DNA of 64,000 nt from Candidatus Thiodiazotropha sp. (ex Codakia rugifera) (GCA_025656675.1 JAHXHN010000004.1:124001-188000), one strand, 5' to 3'; shown: positions 43,709 to 53,232, numbered from the stretch's first letter. Translations and numbers: made by a program. The notes: generated by a model not told the origin, from the letters alone.

Positions 43709-46402
43709 ATGGCAACAAAATATTACCTTCCCGAAGACAAATCACCACTGCCGCCGAAGAGCGCTGAAGTCCTCACTACTTGCTGCGACTACTGTATCGT
43801 TGCTTGTGGTTACAAGGTCTATCGCTGGCCGGTCAGTACACCTGATGGCGGCATGAAGGCATCTGAGAATGCCTTTGGGATCGACTTCCCCAGTGGTCCA
43901 CTGCAGGCATGGGTAGCACCCACTCAACACAATGTCGTGATGCATAAGGGGCATCCGCACAACGTCATTGTCATTCCTGACAAAGACTCAAAGGTTGTGA
44001 ACATCAATGGTGACTCCTCCATACGTGGCGGCACTATTGCCCAGAAGTGCTACAACCCGGACAAACCCACCAACGACCGTTTGATGTCGCCGATGATCCG
44101 TATCAACGGTACGCTACAACCGGTCTCCTGGGAAATGGCACTGGATGTGGCGACTGACTTGATGAAGTACACCGTTAAACAATACGGTGCCAATGCCTAT
44201 GGTATGAAGATCTACTCCTATCAGTTTGTTGAAAATACCTATGCCGGTTCCAAGTTCGCTCGTCGTTCCATGAAGACAGCCAACTGGACCATGCATGACA
44301 CACCGGCGAATGTGACTTCAACACCGGGTTTCAGGGATGCAGGTTTCGATAATTTCGGTCCAGCCTATAAAGACTGGGGGGATGCCGAGGTACTGATGAT
44401 CTGTGGTACCGACCCCTACGAAACCAAGACCATGATCTTCAACCAGTTCATCAAGCCCGCCATCGATGGCGGCCAGAAGACGATCTGGTTGAATGTACGT
44501 GAAACTGCCGGTATCGCCTATGCCAAGAACCGGGGTAATGCCCTGTTCATCCAGCTTGATCCTGGTACCGACACACCTGTTTTGGGTGCGATCGCCAGAG
44601 TCATTATGGAAAACGGTTGGGAAGATAGCGAGTGGATCAAAAAGTGGGTCAACAATAAGTGGGAGTCAAGCTCCGGTTTTGGTCAGGGTACCCGTAATAC
44701 GCCCTGGCAATGGCGTACAACCTGGGGAAAATTCCAGACCAAGGGTTTTGAGGACTATAAGAAATGGAACCTGTCTCAGGATGAGTTCGATCCAAAAAAT
44801 GCAGCCAAGATTGCCAATATCCCTGTTGAGCAGATCTATCAGGCCGCAGAATGGATGGCCAAGCCCAAAGGTGACGGCACCCGTCCAAAAACTTCACTGG
44901 GTATAGAAAAGGGCTTCTACTGGTCCAACAATACTGGCAATACCAATGCCGTTAGCTCACTGGCCACCATCTGTGGTGCCGGTGGTCGACCCGGTCAGGT
45001 TGTCGGCCGCTTCGGTGGACATCAGCGTGGCGGCACCAGTGGTGGCGGTTATCCACGAAATAAGTCTGCCCAGAAACGCCCGGGCCGCCGTCGCCAGGCA
45101 CTGGATTGTGATCGTTACTTCTACTCCGGTAATACCCGCTTCGCCCATGTGGTCGGCACCACCTGGATTCAATCCATGTGTGGATCAGGCGGGTTGAATG
45201 CCAAGTTCGAAGAATTGGTCAGCAACAATCCGCATCAGGTACGCTCGTTTGACAAAGCGGAGATCGTCGAAACGCTGAAGAAGCGCATGGACTCTGGTGG
45301 TACCGTGGTACTCAACCAGGAAATCTATCTGCGTGATCCCATCGGTTCCAGATTTGCCGACATCGTACTGCCGGCTGCAACCTGGGGTGAGGAGGACTTC
45401 GTCCGCGCGAATGGCGAGCGTCGTATCCGTCTCTACTCCAAGTTCTATGATGCACCTGGCGACTCCAAGCCTGATTGGTGGATCTTTGCCCAACTGGGTA
45501 AAAAGATGGGCTTTGACGGTTTCGACTGGAAGAACTCGAACGAGGTCTGTGAAGAATCCTCTCGATTCAGCCGCGGTAACCGCAAGGCGTACCACATGAT
45601 CAAGGTCGCAGCCCATAAAGAGGGTAAGACCCTGCATGAGAAGTTGCGTGAACTCGGCACCGAGGGTATCCAGGGACCCGCCTTCTACAACTATAAGACG
45701 GGTGAACTGCTCGGTACCGTGCGTCTGCACGATACCACAATGTCTCATGATCAGATGGTGGCTGAGGGTCGAACCCAAGGCGCCAACATGGTCAACAAGA
45801 AAGGCACTCACTTCAATTCACAAACCGGCAAGGTGAATATCCAGAAACATCCCTGGAGCCTGTTTTCCGACTACTGGGCGTGGATGAAACCCAAGGACGA
45901 TGAGCTGTGGCACACCAATGGCCGTATCAACGAAATCTGGCAGTCCGGTTTCGACGATGTGGATCGTCGTGCCTACATCTCCCAGCGTTGGCCTGAGAAT
46001 TGGACTGAAATCCATCCGGACGACGCCGCCAAGCGTGGTATCGAATCGGGCGATCAGGTACTGCTCTACTCCGACCGTGTTCCTAACTTCAAGCAGACCA
46101 TCAAAGGTGTGCACGGAAAGGACTTCAACTTCGCTGAATTGTTGAAGAACGATTGGATCAAGTTGGATAAGGCAGCGGTAACAGCTGTGGCAATCGTCAC
46201 ACCGCATGTGAAGAAAGGCACCATGTATTCTTACTTCATCAATACCGCTCAGCCATCCAACGCTCTGCAGGGCCGGGTGCCTGACCAGATCAGTGGTAAC
46301 TACAACTACAAGATGGGTGTGGCTCGGGTGAAGAAGATCGGTGAATCGAAATACAAGAGTGAATTCCGCTCCATGTCTTTCGCACCACGTAATGTGGTCT
46401 GA
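43709..46402 (+). CDS. idrA: AioA/IdrA-family molybdoenzyme, probable iodate reductase catalytic subunit
   Basis: An 897-aa molybdopterin oxidoreductase without a signal peptide. The N terminus has the AioA-family [3Fe-4S] motif CDYCIVACGYKVYRW (C26-x2-C29-x3-C33). RGGTIAQKCYNPDKPTNDRL follows where classical enzymes place their fourth cluster cysteine. The protein is longer than usual AioA (~825 aa) and close to IdrA. Flanking genes decide the call: a Rieske partner plus two dihaem peroxidases is the idrABP1P2 set of iodate-respiring Pseudomonas and Denitromonas. The order is reversed here (P-P-B-A). Arsenite oxidase remains the alternative. A strong terminator follows. Confidence 0.78.
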   Translation: MATKYYLPEDKSPLPPKSAEVLTTCCDYCIVACGYKVYRWPVSTPDGGMKASENAFGIDFPSGPLQAWVAPTQHNVVMHKGHPHNVIVIPDKDSKVVNINGDSSIRGGTIAQKCYNPDKPTNDRLMSPMIRINGTLQPVSWEMALDVATDLMKYTVKQYGANAYGMKIYSYQFVENTYAGSKFARRSMKTANWTMHDTPANVTSTPGFRDAGFDNFGPAYKDWGDAEVLMICGTDPYETKTMIFNQFIKPAIDGGQKTIWLNVRETAGIAYAKNRGNALFIQLDPGTDTPVLGAIARVIMENGWEDSEWIKKWVNNKWESSSGFGQGTRNTPWQWRTTWGKFQTKGFEDYKKWNLSQDEFDPKNAAKIANIPVEQIYQAAEWMAKPKGDGTRPKTSLGIEKGFYWSNNTGNTNAVSSLATICGAGGRPGQVVGRFGGHQRGGTSGGGYPRNKSAQKRPGRRRQALDCDRYFYSGNTRFAHVVGTTWIQSMCGSGGLNAKFEELVSNNPHQVRSFDKAEIVETLKKRMDSGGTVVLNQEIYLRDPIGSRFADIVLPAATWGEEDFVRANGERRIRLYSKFYDAPGDSKPDWWIFAQLGKKMGFDGFDWKNSNEVCEESSRFSRGNRKAYHMIKVAAHKEGKTLHEKLRELGTEGIQGPAFYNYKTGELLGTVRLHDTTMSHDQMVAEGRTQGANMVNKKGTHFNSQTGKVNIQKHPWSLFSDYWAWMKPKDDELWHTNGRINEIWQSGFDDVDRRAYISQRWPENWTEIHPDDAAKRGIESGDQVLLYSDRVPNFKQTIKGVHGKDFNFAELLKNDWIKLDKAAVTAVAIVTPHVKKGTMYSYFINTAQPSNALQGRVPDQISGNYNYKMGVARVKKIGESKYKSEFRSMSFAPRNVV

Positions 46403-46431
46403 TCCACAAACACATTAGTCTTGTCAATTTG

Positions 46432-46455
46432 GGGTGGCCTCGGCCACCCTTTTTT
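46432..46455 (+). terminator. Rho-independent terminator after the idr-like operon
   Basis: Stem GGGTGGCC (46432-46439)/GGCCACCC (46442-46449) is followed by TTTTTT. It lies 30 bases after the idrA stop and ends the four-gene operon. Confidence 0.92.
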
Positions 46456-46526
46456 ATGGCTCCTCCCCTTATCGATTGGGTGAGAATGGACATGCTTAGC
46501 GGTTTTCTTCAACAGCTCAGTCGAGT

Positions 46527-46712
46527 GTCCGCAAATGAACGGGAATCAACGCAAATGTTTCAATGACCTCTCGTTACGGTGTTCAAGTCGCGTGTCATAC
46601 CGACAATAAGAGACACTGTAAACAATCATGGTTTAACCTGGAGTCCGTAGCTGAACAGGGATTTGAGATAATCCCTATCCCTATTTGCGTGCATTCGCGT
46701 TCATTTGCGGAC
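46527..46712. repeat. Foldback element with 30-bp inverted repeats
   Basis: The arms 46527-46556 (starting GTCCGCAAATGAACG) and 46683-46712 (ending CGTTCATTTGCGGAC) are reverse complements with about four mismatches, separated by 126 bases without a gene. The arrangement resembles a small nonautonomous mobile element or REP-like structure inserted downstream of the idr-like operon. No transposase is seen. The rest of the 46403-46847 gap holds only the terminator. Confidence 0.65.
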
Positions 46713-46847
46713 AAATCCCATAAACCGTGGGAGATACTTGTTGTGGTTTGCATGGCTTACCCACCCTATCAGGTGAAGCACCTTTTTTTATTTTTTGATA
46801 TCTAGCCTGTTAAATCTCTGAGATCAGAGCGTATGCATAACATTGCA

Positions 46848-47819
46848 TTACTTTTCACCTAACATGGCCTTGACTACCGCATTCCATCCCAATGCCAAAT
46901 TGGTCCGGTTATAACCACCTCCCCCAAGCGCTATAAAACGCCCACCACAAAATTCATCGGCAATTTTGCTTAGCTGACGGGCAGCATATTCGTGGGCGCC
47001 AGGCGTAAAAGCCATGTGTGTTATCGGGTCACCCTGAATACTGTCTGCACCGGCCTGTAATATGATCAACTCAGGCTTTCCCTGGCGAATGAAGTCCTCC
47101 ACAGATGGCCAGACCTTATGGAAGTCAGTGTCATTTGCATAGGGCGGTAGAGGAACATTGAGCTTGGTGCCCCTGGCCTGACCTTTACCCGTCTCTTCAA
47201 TTGCACCAGTACCAGGATAGAGATAACGCCCATCTTCGTGGATATCGGCAAAGATCAGATCAGGGTCTGACTCGAATGCATAAAAGACCCCATCCCCATG
47301 ATGCGCATCGATGTCAACATAGGCGATACGGCGCACTCCATGATGGGCCCGCAAATTCTCGATCACCACACCTGCATCATTGAAGACACAAAAACCGGCG
47401 GCTGAATTGCGTCGGGCATGGTGCAGACCGGCAATGGGAACAAAAACTTTTGGATGCTGACCTGTAAGGATGTGATGCATACCATCCAGCACCGATCCAG
47501 TCACAGTACAAGCAGCTTCATACACCCCTTGAAAAGCCGGTGTATCTCCACCATCCAGGTATCCGGTCCCACTATGAGACTGGCTTTTAACCCGCTCGAT
47601 ATACTCCTGAGTATGAAAAGCCATCAACGCCTGTTCATCACAAATCTGCGGGGTAGCAACCAATACCTTCTTATCCAGTCCCTGTTTGACTGTTTCCTGC
47701 CAGAAAGCCTGTATGCGGTCCGGCCCGAATGGATGCCCATCCCCAAAACCGTAACGGCCCAGCGCCTCACCAAAATAGATACTGACTGGCCTTTCAATTA
47801 TCGAACGTTGTGTATTCAT
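46848..47819 (-). CDS. Histone deacetylase-family amidohydrolase (AcuC/acetylpolyamine type)
   Basis: A 323-aa class II-like deacetylase. The catalytic His pair is in LHHARRNSAAGFC, the zinc ligands are in DIDAHHGDG and later AGADSIQGDP, and the C terminus is LGGGGYNRTNLALGW. Bacterial members remove acetyl groups from small amines, acetoin-related or protein lysine substrates. It stands alone on the minus strand with no functional link to the upstream operon. Confidence 0.9.
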   Translation of the reverse strand: MNTQRSIIERPVSIYFGEALGRYGFGDGHPFGPDRIQAFWQETVKQGLDKKVLVATPQICDEQALMAFHTQEYIERVKSQSHSGTGYLDGGDTPAFQGVYEAACTVTGSVLDGMHHILTGQHPKVFVPIAGLHHARRNSAAGFCVFNDAGVVIENLRAHHGVRRIAYVDIDAHHGDGVFYAFESDPDLIFADIHEDGRYLYPGTGAIEETGKGQARGTKLNVPLPPYANDTDFHKVWPSVEDFIRQGKPELIILQAGADSIQGDPITHMAFTPGAHEYAARQLSKIADEFCGGRFIALGGGGYNRTNLALGWNAVVKAMLGEK

Positions 47820-47966
47820 AGGACTCCTCCTAAGCTGGTATCATAGCCTGGAATTGTCTGATAGACCGTGGGAATCAGTGAAAACTGTATAGCGCATTTT
47901 AATCTGCTCCAGGTGTGCATTCTCTGTATCAGCGTTATTCCGAATAGGCATATGTAGCTGCCTTGT

Positions 47967-48935
47967 CTAGGTTTCTGGCATGACTTCGATGACAACGATT
48001 CCAGCCTTCTGCTCTGTTTCCACATAGCGATATGCATCAGCAATGTCGCGTAGGAGATATTTTCGATCGATGACAGCATGGAACTCACCCGCCTCGATGC
48101 GTGCCTTCAGGAATTCGACAATAGACTGGCTACTGTGTGGGGTCGGGAATACAACTCGTCCACTTCCGGTTAATGATGACCAGATTGCCAGGATGGGTAT
48201 GTGCCACCAAAGCCCCAGATCCGTTGCGGCAAATACCCCTTCCGGTTTTAAAAGTTGACGGCACTGGAAGAATGATGTTTTCCCGACAGCGTCCAGAACA
48301 AAATCAAAGGATTCATCTATCTGCACGAAATCTTCAGCCGTATAGTCAATGACGTGATCAGCCCCGAGGTGCCTTGCGAGTTCTAGATGAGGTGTCGACA
48401 CGACGGCGGTTACTTCGGCACCATAGAATTTCGAAAGTTGTACGGCTGAGGTTCCGATGGCGCCAGATGCGCCGTAAATCAGAATTTTATGACCGGGTTT
48501 GAGATTAAACTTCTTCAGATATGTGTCTGCGTACCAGGCACCCTCGCATACCACGACTTCATGAAATGGCTTTCCAGACGGCATGGCGGAGACTGCGCCG
48601 TTTTCGGACAGGCAAACGTATTCGGCATGGGCGCCATATCCGCCCGGCGTCAATCCGAAAACACGATCCCCCTGGGTAAACTTGCTAACGTCTTTACCGA
48701 CAGCCTCTATCGTTCCCGCAAAATCGAGGCCGAGAACTGTTCGTTTAGGGCGTAACAAGCCAGTATAAGGCCTCACAAAAAATGGATGTGCCCGAAGTGC
48801 ACAACTATCCGTACGTCCGACTGTCGTCGCATGAACTTTAATCAGGATCTCACCAGGATTCGGTTTTGGTGCAGCTATTTCCCGGATATCCAGGATGTCT
48901 GGCGATCCATAGCGTTCATTAACCACTGCTTTCAT
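47967..48935 (-). CDS. Zinc-independent MDR oxidoreductase (quinone oxidoreductase-like)
   Basis: A 322-aa medium-chain dehydrogenase/reductase lacking the structural zinc cysteines. It has an N-terminal VNERYGSPDILDIREI, GLDFAGTIEAVGKDV, and the nucleotide-binding IYGASGAIGTSAVQLSKFYG. The family reduces quinones or enoyl-like substrates with NADPH; the substrate is not deducible. The next gene upstream (49038-50009) is a paralogue with about one third identity by eye, so the pair probably arose by tandem duplication. Confidence 0.85.
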   Translation of the reverse strand: MKAVVNERYGSPDILDIREIAAPKPNPGEILIKVHATTVGRTDSCALRAHPFFVRPYTGLLRPKRTVLGLDFAGTIEAVGKDVSKFTQGDRVFGLTPGGYGAHAEYVCLSENGAVSAMPSGKPFHEVVVCEGAWYADTYLKKFNLKPGHKILIYGASGAIGTSAVQLSKFYGAEVTAVVSTPHLELARHLGADHVIDYTAEDFVQIDESFDFVLDAVGKTSFFQCRQLLKPEGVFAATDLGLWWHIPILAIWSSLTGSGRVVFPTPHSSQSIVEFLKARIEAGEFHAVIDRKYLLRDIADAYRYVETEQKAGIVVIEVMPET

Positions 48936-49037
48936 TATGACTCCTGATCTCCCACACGCTATGCAAGCTGTGGGATTGCCGTGTCCATAATTCAGATCGT
49001 TTTATTCGCCAGCCCTTCCAGCTCACGCTCACGGGTG

Positions 49038-50009
49038 TTAGTTTTTTATGGTGATCACGATTTTTCCTTTGTGATGCCCTTCTCCGAATCGGCGCAACGC
49101 ATCTGGTACTTCTTCCAATGGGTAGGTTCTGTCAATAACAGGCACAATCTTACCAACTTCGATAAGCCCCTTCAGTTCCGTCAGTCCCTTGTTTGGTCCC
49201 TCCGCTACCAAACAGAATTTCCTGCTCTCGCCGGTAAGTGATGCAAGGAAACTCTGTATGAGGAGTGGGACAATTCTTGAACCACCGACCATGGCATAGG
49301 TTCCCCCGGGCCTTAATGCGCGCTTATAGTCGGACATTGACCGGTTACTCTGACAATCGACAATCAGGTCGTACTGTTCTCCTGAATTTGTAAAATCCTG
49401 TTGTGTGTAATCAATAACATGATCTGCTCCAATTGAGCTCACAACAGGCAATTTATGGGGAATATCAACACCTGTCACTTCCGTACCGGAAAGCTTTGCA
49501 AGTTGAACTGCGAATGTACCCACACCACCACCAGCTCCATTAATTAACACCCTATGTCCTGGCTGCAAGTGTCCGGCTTTACGAATTCCTTGCAGAGCCA
49601 AGACACCGGCCTGAGGTACGGCAGCGGCATCTTCAAACGTCGAATTGACGGGCTTCTGCTCCATGGCGGTCTCATGCGCACAGGCGTATTCCGCAAAACC
49701 GCCCCAGTTATCCCAAAGATCGCCAAATACTTCATCACCTGGCTGAAATCGTGTTACCTGCCTACCAACGGCCTCGACCGTTCCGGCTATGTCGGCTCCA
49801 AGTATTCGCTTCCCCGGCTTTGGTTGTAGAAGTCCGAACATGAGGCGGTTAATAAAGGGTGTGCCGTTGAGGAATTCCCAGTCCCAGGAATTGATGGAAG
49901 AGGCGTGAACACGTATCAGTAATTCATCATCCTTCGGCACAGGTTTGGGGACATCTTTTTGTTCAAGACTATCCGGCGATCCATATTGTGTAAACACAAT
50001 CGCTTTCAT
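49038..50009 (-). CDS. Zinc-independent MDR oxidoreductase, tandem paralogue
   Basis: A 323-aa medium-chain reductase with VFTQYGSPDSLEQKDV, GADIAGTVEAVGRQV and INGAGGGVGTFAVQLAKLSG. Like its neighbour it has no catalytic or structural zinc motif. The NADPH-type GxGxxG region matches NAD(P)H:quinone reductases. It is 102 bases upstream of the other MDR gene on the same strand, so the two may be cotranscribed. The physiological substrate is unknown. Confidence 0.85.
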   Translation of the reverse strand: MKAIVFTQYGSPDSLEQKDVPKPVPKDDELLIRVHASSINSWDWEFLNGTPFINRLMFGLLQPKPGKRILGADIAGTVEAVGRQVTRFQPGDEVFGDLWDNWGGFAEYACAHETAMEQKPVNSTFEDAAAVPQAGVLALQGIRKAGHLQPGHRVLINGAGGGVGTFAVQLAKLSGTEVTGVDIPHKLPVVSSIGADHVIDYTQQDFTNSGEQYDLIVDCQSNRSMSDYKRALRPGGTYAMVGGSRIVPLLIQSFLASLTGESRKFCLVAEGPNKGLTELKGLIEVGKIVPVIDRTYPLEEVPDALRRFGEGHHKGKIVITIKN

Positions 50010-50237
50010 GAATATCCTTCCTCCATGAACATCAACCGTAGCTGGGAGAAGTGCTGATCAACTCTGGGCGAGTCAGATTATGAGCCCTAAAACTTTCGCA
50101 TCAAGGCGTCAATTGTTTGCAGGTCATGTCGAATAACTGACGCTATTTCACAAGTTACTGCTTCGACCCATATGTTTTGTTTATGTGGAAGTTACGGTCT
50201 AGTTAGACCTTATCTGAAATTGACCCATTCATATCCT

Positions 50238-50897
50238 TCATGATTCGACGGGTAAACCCTCCAACTTCCACTCTGGGAGTCCGCCCTCCAAGCGCCGGGC
50301 AGTCATACCCCTCTCACGCAATTTGAATACGGCATCAAAAGCCAGTACGCAATGGGGACCACGACAGTAAGCAACAACTTCACGATCAGGATCCAATTCA
50401 TCCAGATGCATTTCAAGTTCTTGCAGTGGAATATTGATAGCGCCAGGTAGATGTCCCGATACATACTCTTCCACTGGTCGTACATCCAGAACGGTAACAA
50501 GACCTTCCCTGGCTCTCTCAAGCAATTCGCTGGCAGGTATGGGTTCCAGACTATCCTTCACTTTGAGGTAGTCATCCACAAGCCGGTCCACGTCCGCCAG
50601 ATAGCGCTCTGCTACATCCCTTATAGATCCGAGTAGCGAAGAAACATCCATCCCACTCAGTCGGTAGTAGACCTTGTGTCCCTCTTTGCGGTTACCCACC
50701 AGACCCGCCTGCTTAAGCTGCTGAAGATGTTGCGAGGTATTGGCCAGGGTCAGGCCTGATGCTTGTGCCAGCGCATCCACGCTGCGCTCTCCCTGTGCCA
50801 GGAATTCCAACAGTTCCAGCCGGTAGCCGTTACTCATCGCTTTAGCAACCCGTGCAAACTCGTTGAAAAGATCATGCTTGAAATGAGCAGTTGACAT
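50238..50897 (-). CDS. ArsR-family regulator fused to a rhodanese domain
   Basis: The start is at 50897 (AGGA six bases upstream). The 219-aa protein has an N-terminal ArsR winged helix (~10-95: ERSVDALAQASGLTLANTSQ, HLQQLKQAGLV) and a C-terminal rhodanese domain (~115-215) with VLDVRPVEEYVSGHLPGAINIP and an active-site loop CRGPHC. The fusion is known in regulators that may sense persulfide sulfur through the rhodanese cysteine. No metal-binding Cys is seen in the ArsR part. It is divergent from a hydroxylase gene, with a palindrome in between. Confidence 0.9.
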   Translation of the reverse strand: MSTAHFKHDLFNEFARVAKAMSNGYRLELLEFLAQGERSVDALAQASGLTLANTSQHLQQLKQAGLVGNRKEGHKVYYRLSGMDVSSLLGSIRDVAERYLADVDRLVDDYLKVKDSLEPIPASELLERAREGLVTVLDVRPVEEYVSGHLPGAINIPLQELEMHLDELDPDREVVAYCRGPHCVLAFDAVFKLRERGMTARRLEGGLPEWKLEGLPVES

Positions 50898-50929
50898 ATT
50901 GGTCCTATTCAACTTCAATTATTCTAGAA

Positions 50930-50947
50930 ATCTATTGAATAATAGAT
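50930..50947. promoter_or_regulatory. Palindrome between ArsR-rhodanese and hydroxylase genes
   Basis: ATCTATT-GAAT-AATAGAT is a perfect 7+4+7 dyad in the 96-base divergent gap, 33 bases upstream of the regulator start and 47 bases before the hydroxylase ATG. Form and position fit an ArsR-type operator controlling both directions. Confidence 0.6.
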
Positions 50948-50993
50948 AATTAAAAAATATTATAGCAGAAAAGTCTTTGGAGAAAAGTACGCA

Positions 50994-51836
50994 ATGAGTT
51001 GGAATGACTGGATTCTTGGCAACGAACTGCCCGTTCGCCTGAGCTTTTTTTTCGGTATATTCGCCATTATGACGCTATGGGAAATCATCTCACCCCGTCG
51101 TAAGCTCTCAGTTTCCAAAGGACTTCGCTGGATAAATAATCTGGGCCTGACCTTTATCAACACTTTAATTCTGCGTTTACTTTTTCCAACCGCTGCGGTA
51201 GGTGTGGCCGTCCTTGCACAGCAACAAGGCTGGGGGCTGCTCCACTATTACGAACTGCCATTTGCATTGTCTGTCGTAATTGCCGTAGTCACGATGGATT
51301 TCGTGATCTACCTGCAACACGTAATGGTCCACGCCATACCGCTTCTGTGGCGTCTACACCGGGTACACCATGCCGACCTTGATTATGATGTCACGACAGG
51401 TGCCCGTTTCCATACCATCGAAATCATCTTCTCCATGTTGATTAAATTCGCCACTATTATACTGTTGGGCCCACCTGTAGTCGCGGTAGTGATCTTCGAG
51501 GTGCTGCTCAATGCCACCGCCATGTTCAATCATGGCAACATATACATACCGGAAAAGATCGACCGGATACTGCGACTCTTCGTCGTGACGCCTGACATGC
51601 ATCGGGTCCATCATTCAGTCCATGCCCCACTGACCAATTCCAATTTTGGCTTCAATCTACCTTGGTGGGATCGTCTCTTCGGCACATACGTGGATCAACC
51701 TCCGGAAGGTCATACTGCGATGGATATCGGCCTTAATGAGTTCCGTGATCCAAAACAGGTGGACAGGCTCCCCGGTATGCTGATGCTGCCTTTTGTCCGT
51801 CAGTTGGGTGAGTACACCATCAATCGGCGCTGGTGA
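50994..51836 (+). CDS. Fatty acid hydroxylase/sterol desaturase superfamily membrane protein
   Basis: A 280-aa protein with about four membrane helices. The diiron histidine boxes are HVMVHAIPLLWRLHRVHH (HxxxH and HxxHH), ARFHTIE, FNHGN and DMHRVHHS, ordered as in the family. These enzymes hydroxylate or desaturate lipid substrates with O2; the substrate is unknown here. It overlaps the next gene by 4 bases and is probably regulated by the divergent ArsR-rhodanese protein. Confidence 0.9.
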   Translation: MSWNDWILGNELPVRLSFFFGIFAIMTLWEIISPRRKLSVSKGLRWINNLGLTFINTLILRLLFPTAAVGVAVLAQQQGWGLLHYYELPFALSVVIAVVTMDFVIYLQHVMVHAIPLLWRLHRVHHADLDYDVTTGARFHTIEIIFSMLIKFATIILLGPPVVAVVIFEVLLNATAMFNHGNIYIPEKIDRILRLFVVTPDMHRVHHSVHAPLTNSNFGFNLPWWDRLFGTYVDQPPEGHTAMDIGLNEFRDPKQVDRLPGMLMLPFVRQLGEYTINRRW

Positions 51837-52471
51837 TCGTGAAAGAGAGAAAACACCGCTTACGTATCACTACAATTTTTTGGCTCATTGCAATTTCGTC
51901 TAACTCAGTGCATGGCTGTGGCTGGTGGGGTGACGGAGAAGTCAATCGACACAATGATCTTGTGCTTACTGATCAGGATAGACAGCCAGTACCCCAGACA
52001 CTCACCTACAAAACATCAAAGCTACCGGGAAGAATGGGGTACGGTATTGCTGTTCCAGACCCAGGCCAGGCCATTCCCTATTTACAGGCAACCGGCGGCC
52101 GTCCATTGAATCGCATTGCCGAACTGAAGATCTTCGGATTTGAAACTGTCATCGATCTCGGAACACCCGAGAAAGCCGCCCGCTTACATCAACTTGAAAC
52201 TGAAGCAGTGGGTATGCGCTATATCCACATCCTGGTAGATGACACAGTACCCAGTCGGGATCAGGTAAGTGACTTCACTCAGCATGTTATCAATGCCAGT
52301 AAAGACATGCTGTTAGTCTACGCACCAAACTCAAGGCTACTAGGTACCATGTGGGCAGCTTATAGAATCAACCTGGGTGCGCCCATCGAATATGCTCTCA
52401 ATCAGGGCGCAAAATTAGGTATGGGTCCAGATCAGGAAGCCATCCTTCGTAGCCGAATAGCAACCGAGTAA
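51833..52471 (+). CDS. Exported dual-specificity-phosphatase-like protein without catalytic Cys
   Basis: A 212-aa protein with an N-terminal signal or anchor (ITTIFWLIAISSNSVHGC, possibly a lipid-type Cys). The fold signature is that of the DSP/DUF442 type: ELKIFGFETVIDLGTPE and MRYIHILVDDTVPSRDQV. Where the P-loop Cys should be, the sequence reads LLVYAPNSRLLGTMW, keeping the Arg but not the Cys. It is therefore probably a binding protein or pseudoenzyme. It is cotranscribed with the hydroxylase. Confidence 0.65.
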   Translation: MIVKERKHRLRITTIFWLIAISSNSVHGCGWWGDGEVNRHNDLVLTDQDRQPVPQTLTYKTSKLPGRMGYGIAVPDPGQAIPYLQATGGRPLNRIAELKIFGFETVIDLGTPEKAARLHQLETEAVGMRYIHILVDDTVPSRDQVSDFTQHVINASKDMLLVYAPNSRLLGTMWAAYRINLGAPIEYALNQGAKLGMGPDQEAILRSRIATE

Positions 52472-52537
52472 GCTTGTTTTTTTCCACCCTGCCAGAATAA
52501 TTTGTGGACAGCCCTGAACAATAAAAATCATTACCCA

Positions 52538-53191
52538 TTAAGCAGCTGTATCGGTTGCAACGCTCTGCCGTTCGAACGCCATATATTGCTTAGTCAACTC
52601 AGCCATAGCCCGATAGAAGGGTATTTCAGCTTGATGCACGACTGCATCACAGAATTGATCTACCCAGCAGAATAAATGTTGATCAAGAAATTTGCCTTGT
52701 ACTGTCAGGCAGTATTCTGCACGCTTGCGATATTGCTGATGCCACATGTCGGCTTCCCACTCAGTCAGCTTCTGCATAAACTCAAGTTCAACGCTAATAT
52801 GATCAGGAAGACCAGTAAAGTCTTTCCCATAATCAAGGCCTGTAGTCTCGATAAATTTTTTCACTTCAACGGTCTTTACACCCCATAGGCCACTCATGTC
52901 GCCATCCATCTCGCTGAAGATCGATTCATGTGCCGAGATATGCGGACCAGGACCAATGAACAAGCGGGTATACTCTATTGCCAACTCTTCCATCACCTTG
53001 GATTCAAGGTCAGTATAGAATCGCTCACCTAACTCAACGCCCAAGTCTGCGAAGATCTCCGACAAATGAGGACTTCTCATATCCCTGATGAGATCCCCAC
53101 TGGGCTCCTCCCGAAAAACAGTACTCATTAGCCCATAAATATCACTTCTGGACTTGGCGTTATTGGCCAGCTCTTTCCAGTTAATTCCCAT
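52538..53191 (-). CDS. TorD/DmsD-family molybdoenzyme chaperone
   Basis: The start at 53191 is preceded by GGAGG. The 217-aa protein is all-helical, with LAIEYTRLFIGPGPHISAHES, the E-x-x-x-x-F/Y-P hallmark region of TorD proteins. Such chaperones bind the Tat signal of the catalytic subunit and assist cofactor insertion in the cytoplasm. It follows the catalytic subunit gene, separated by a hairpin (53233-53253). Confidence 0.88.
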   Translation of the reverse strand: MGINWKELANNAKSRSDIYGLMSTVFREEPSGDLIRDMRSPHLSEIFADLGVELGERFYTDLESKVMEELAIEYTRLFIGPGPHISAHESIFSEMDGDMSGLWGVKTVEVKKFIETTGLDYGKDFTGLPDHISVELEFMQKLTEWEADMWHQQYRKRAEYCLTVQGKFLDQHLFCWVDQFCDAVVHQAEIPFYRAMAELTKQYMAFERQSVATDTAA

Positions 53192-53232
53192 TTCAATCCT
53201 CCACTCACACTCAATCATTCGTAGTGATTCAA

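Noticed and set aside
43709-46402. Plain arsenite oxidase (AioA)
   Set aside because: The family motif fits, but the length and the two dihaem peroxidase genes upstream fit iodate reductase better. Kept as an alternative.
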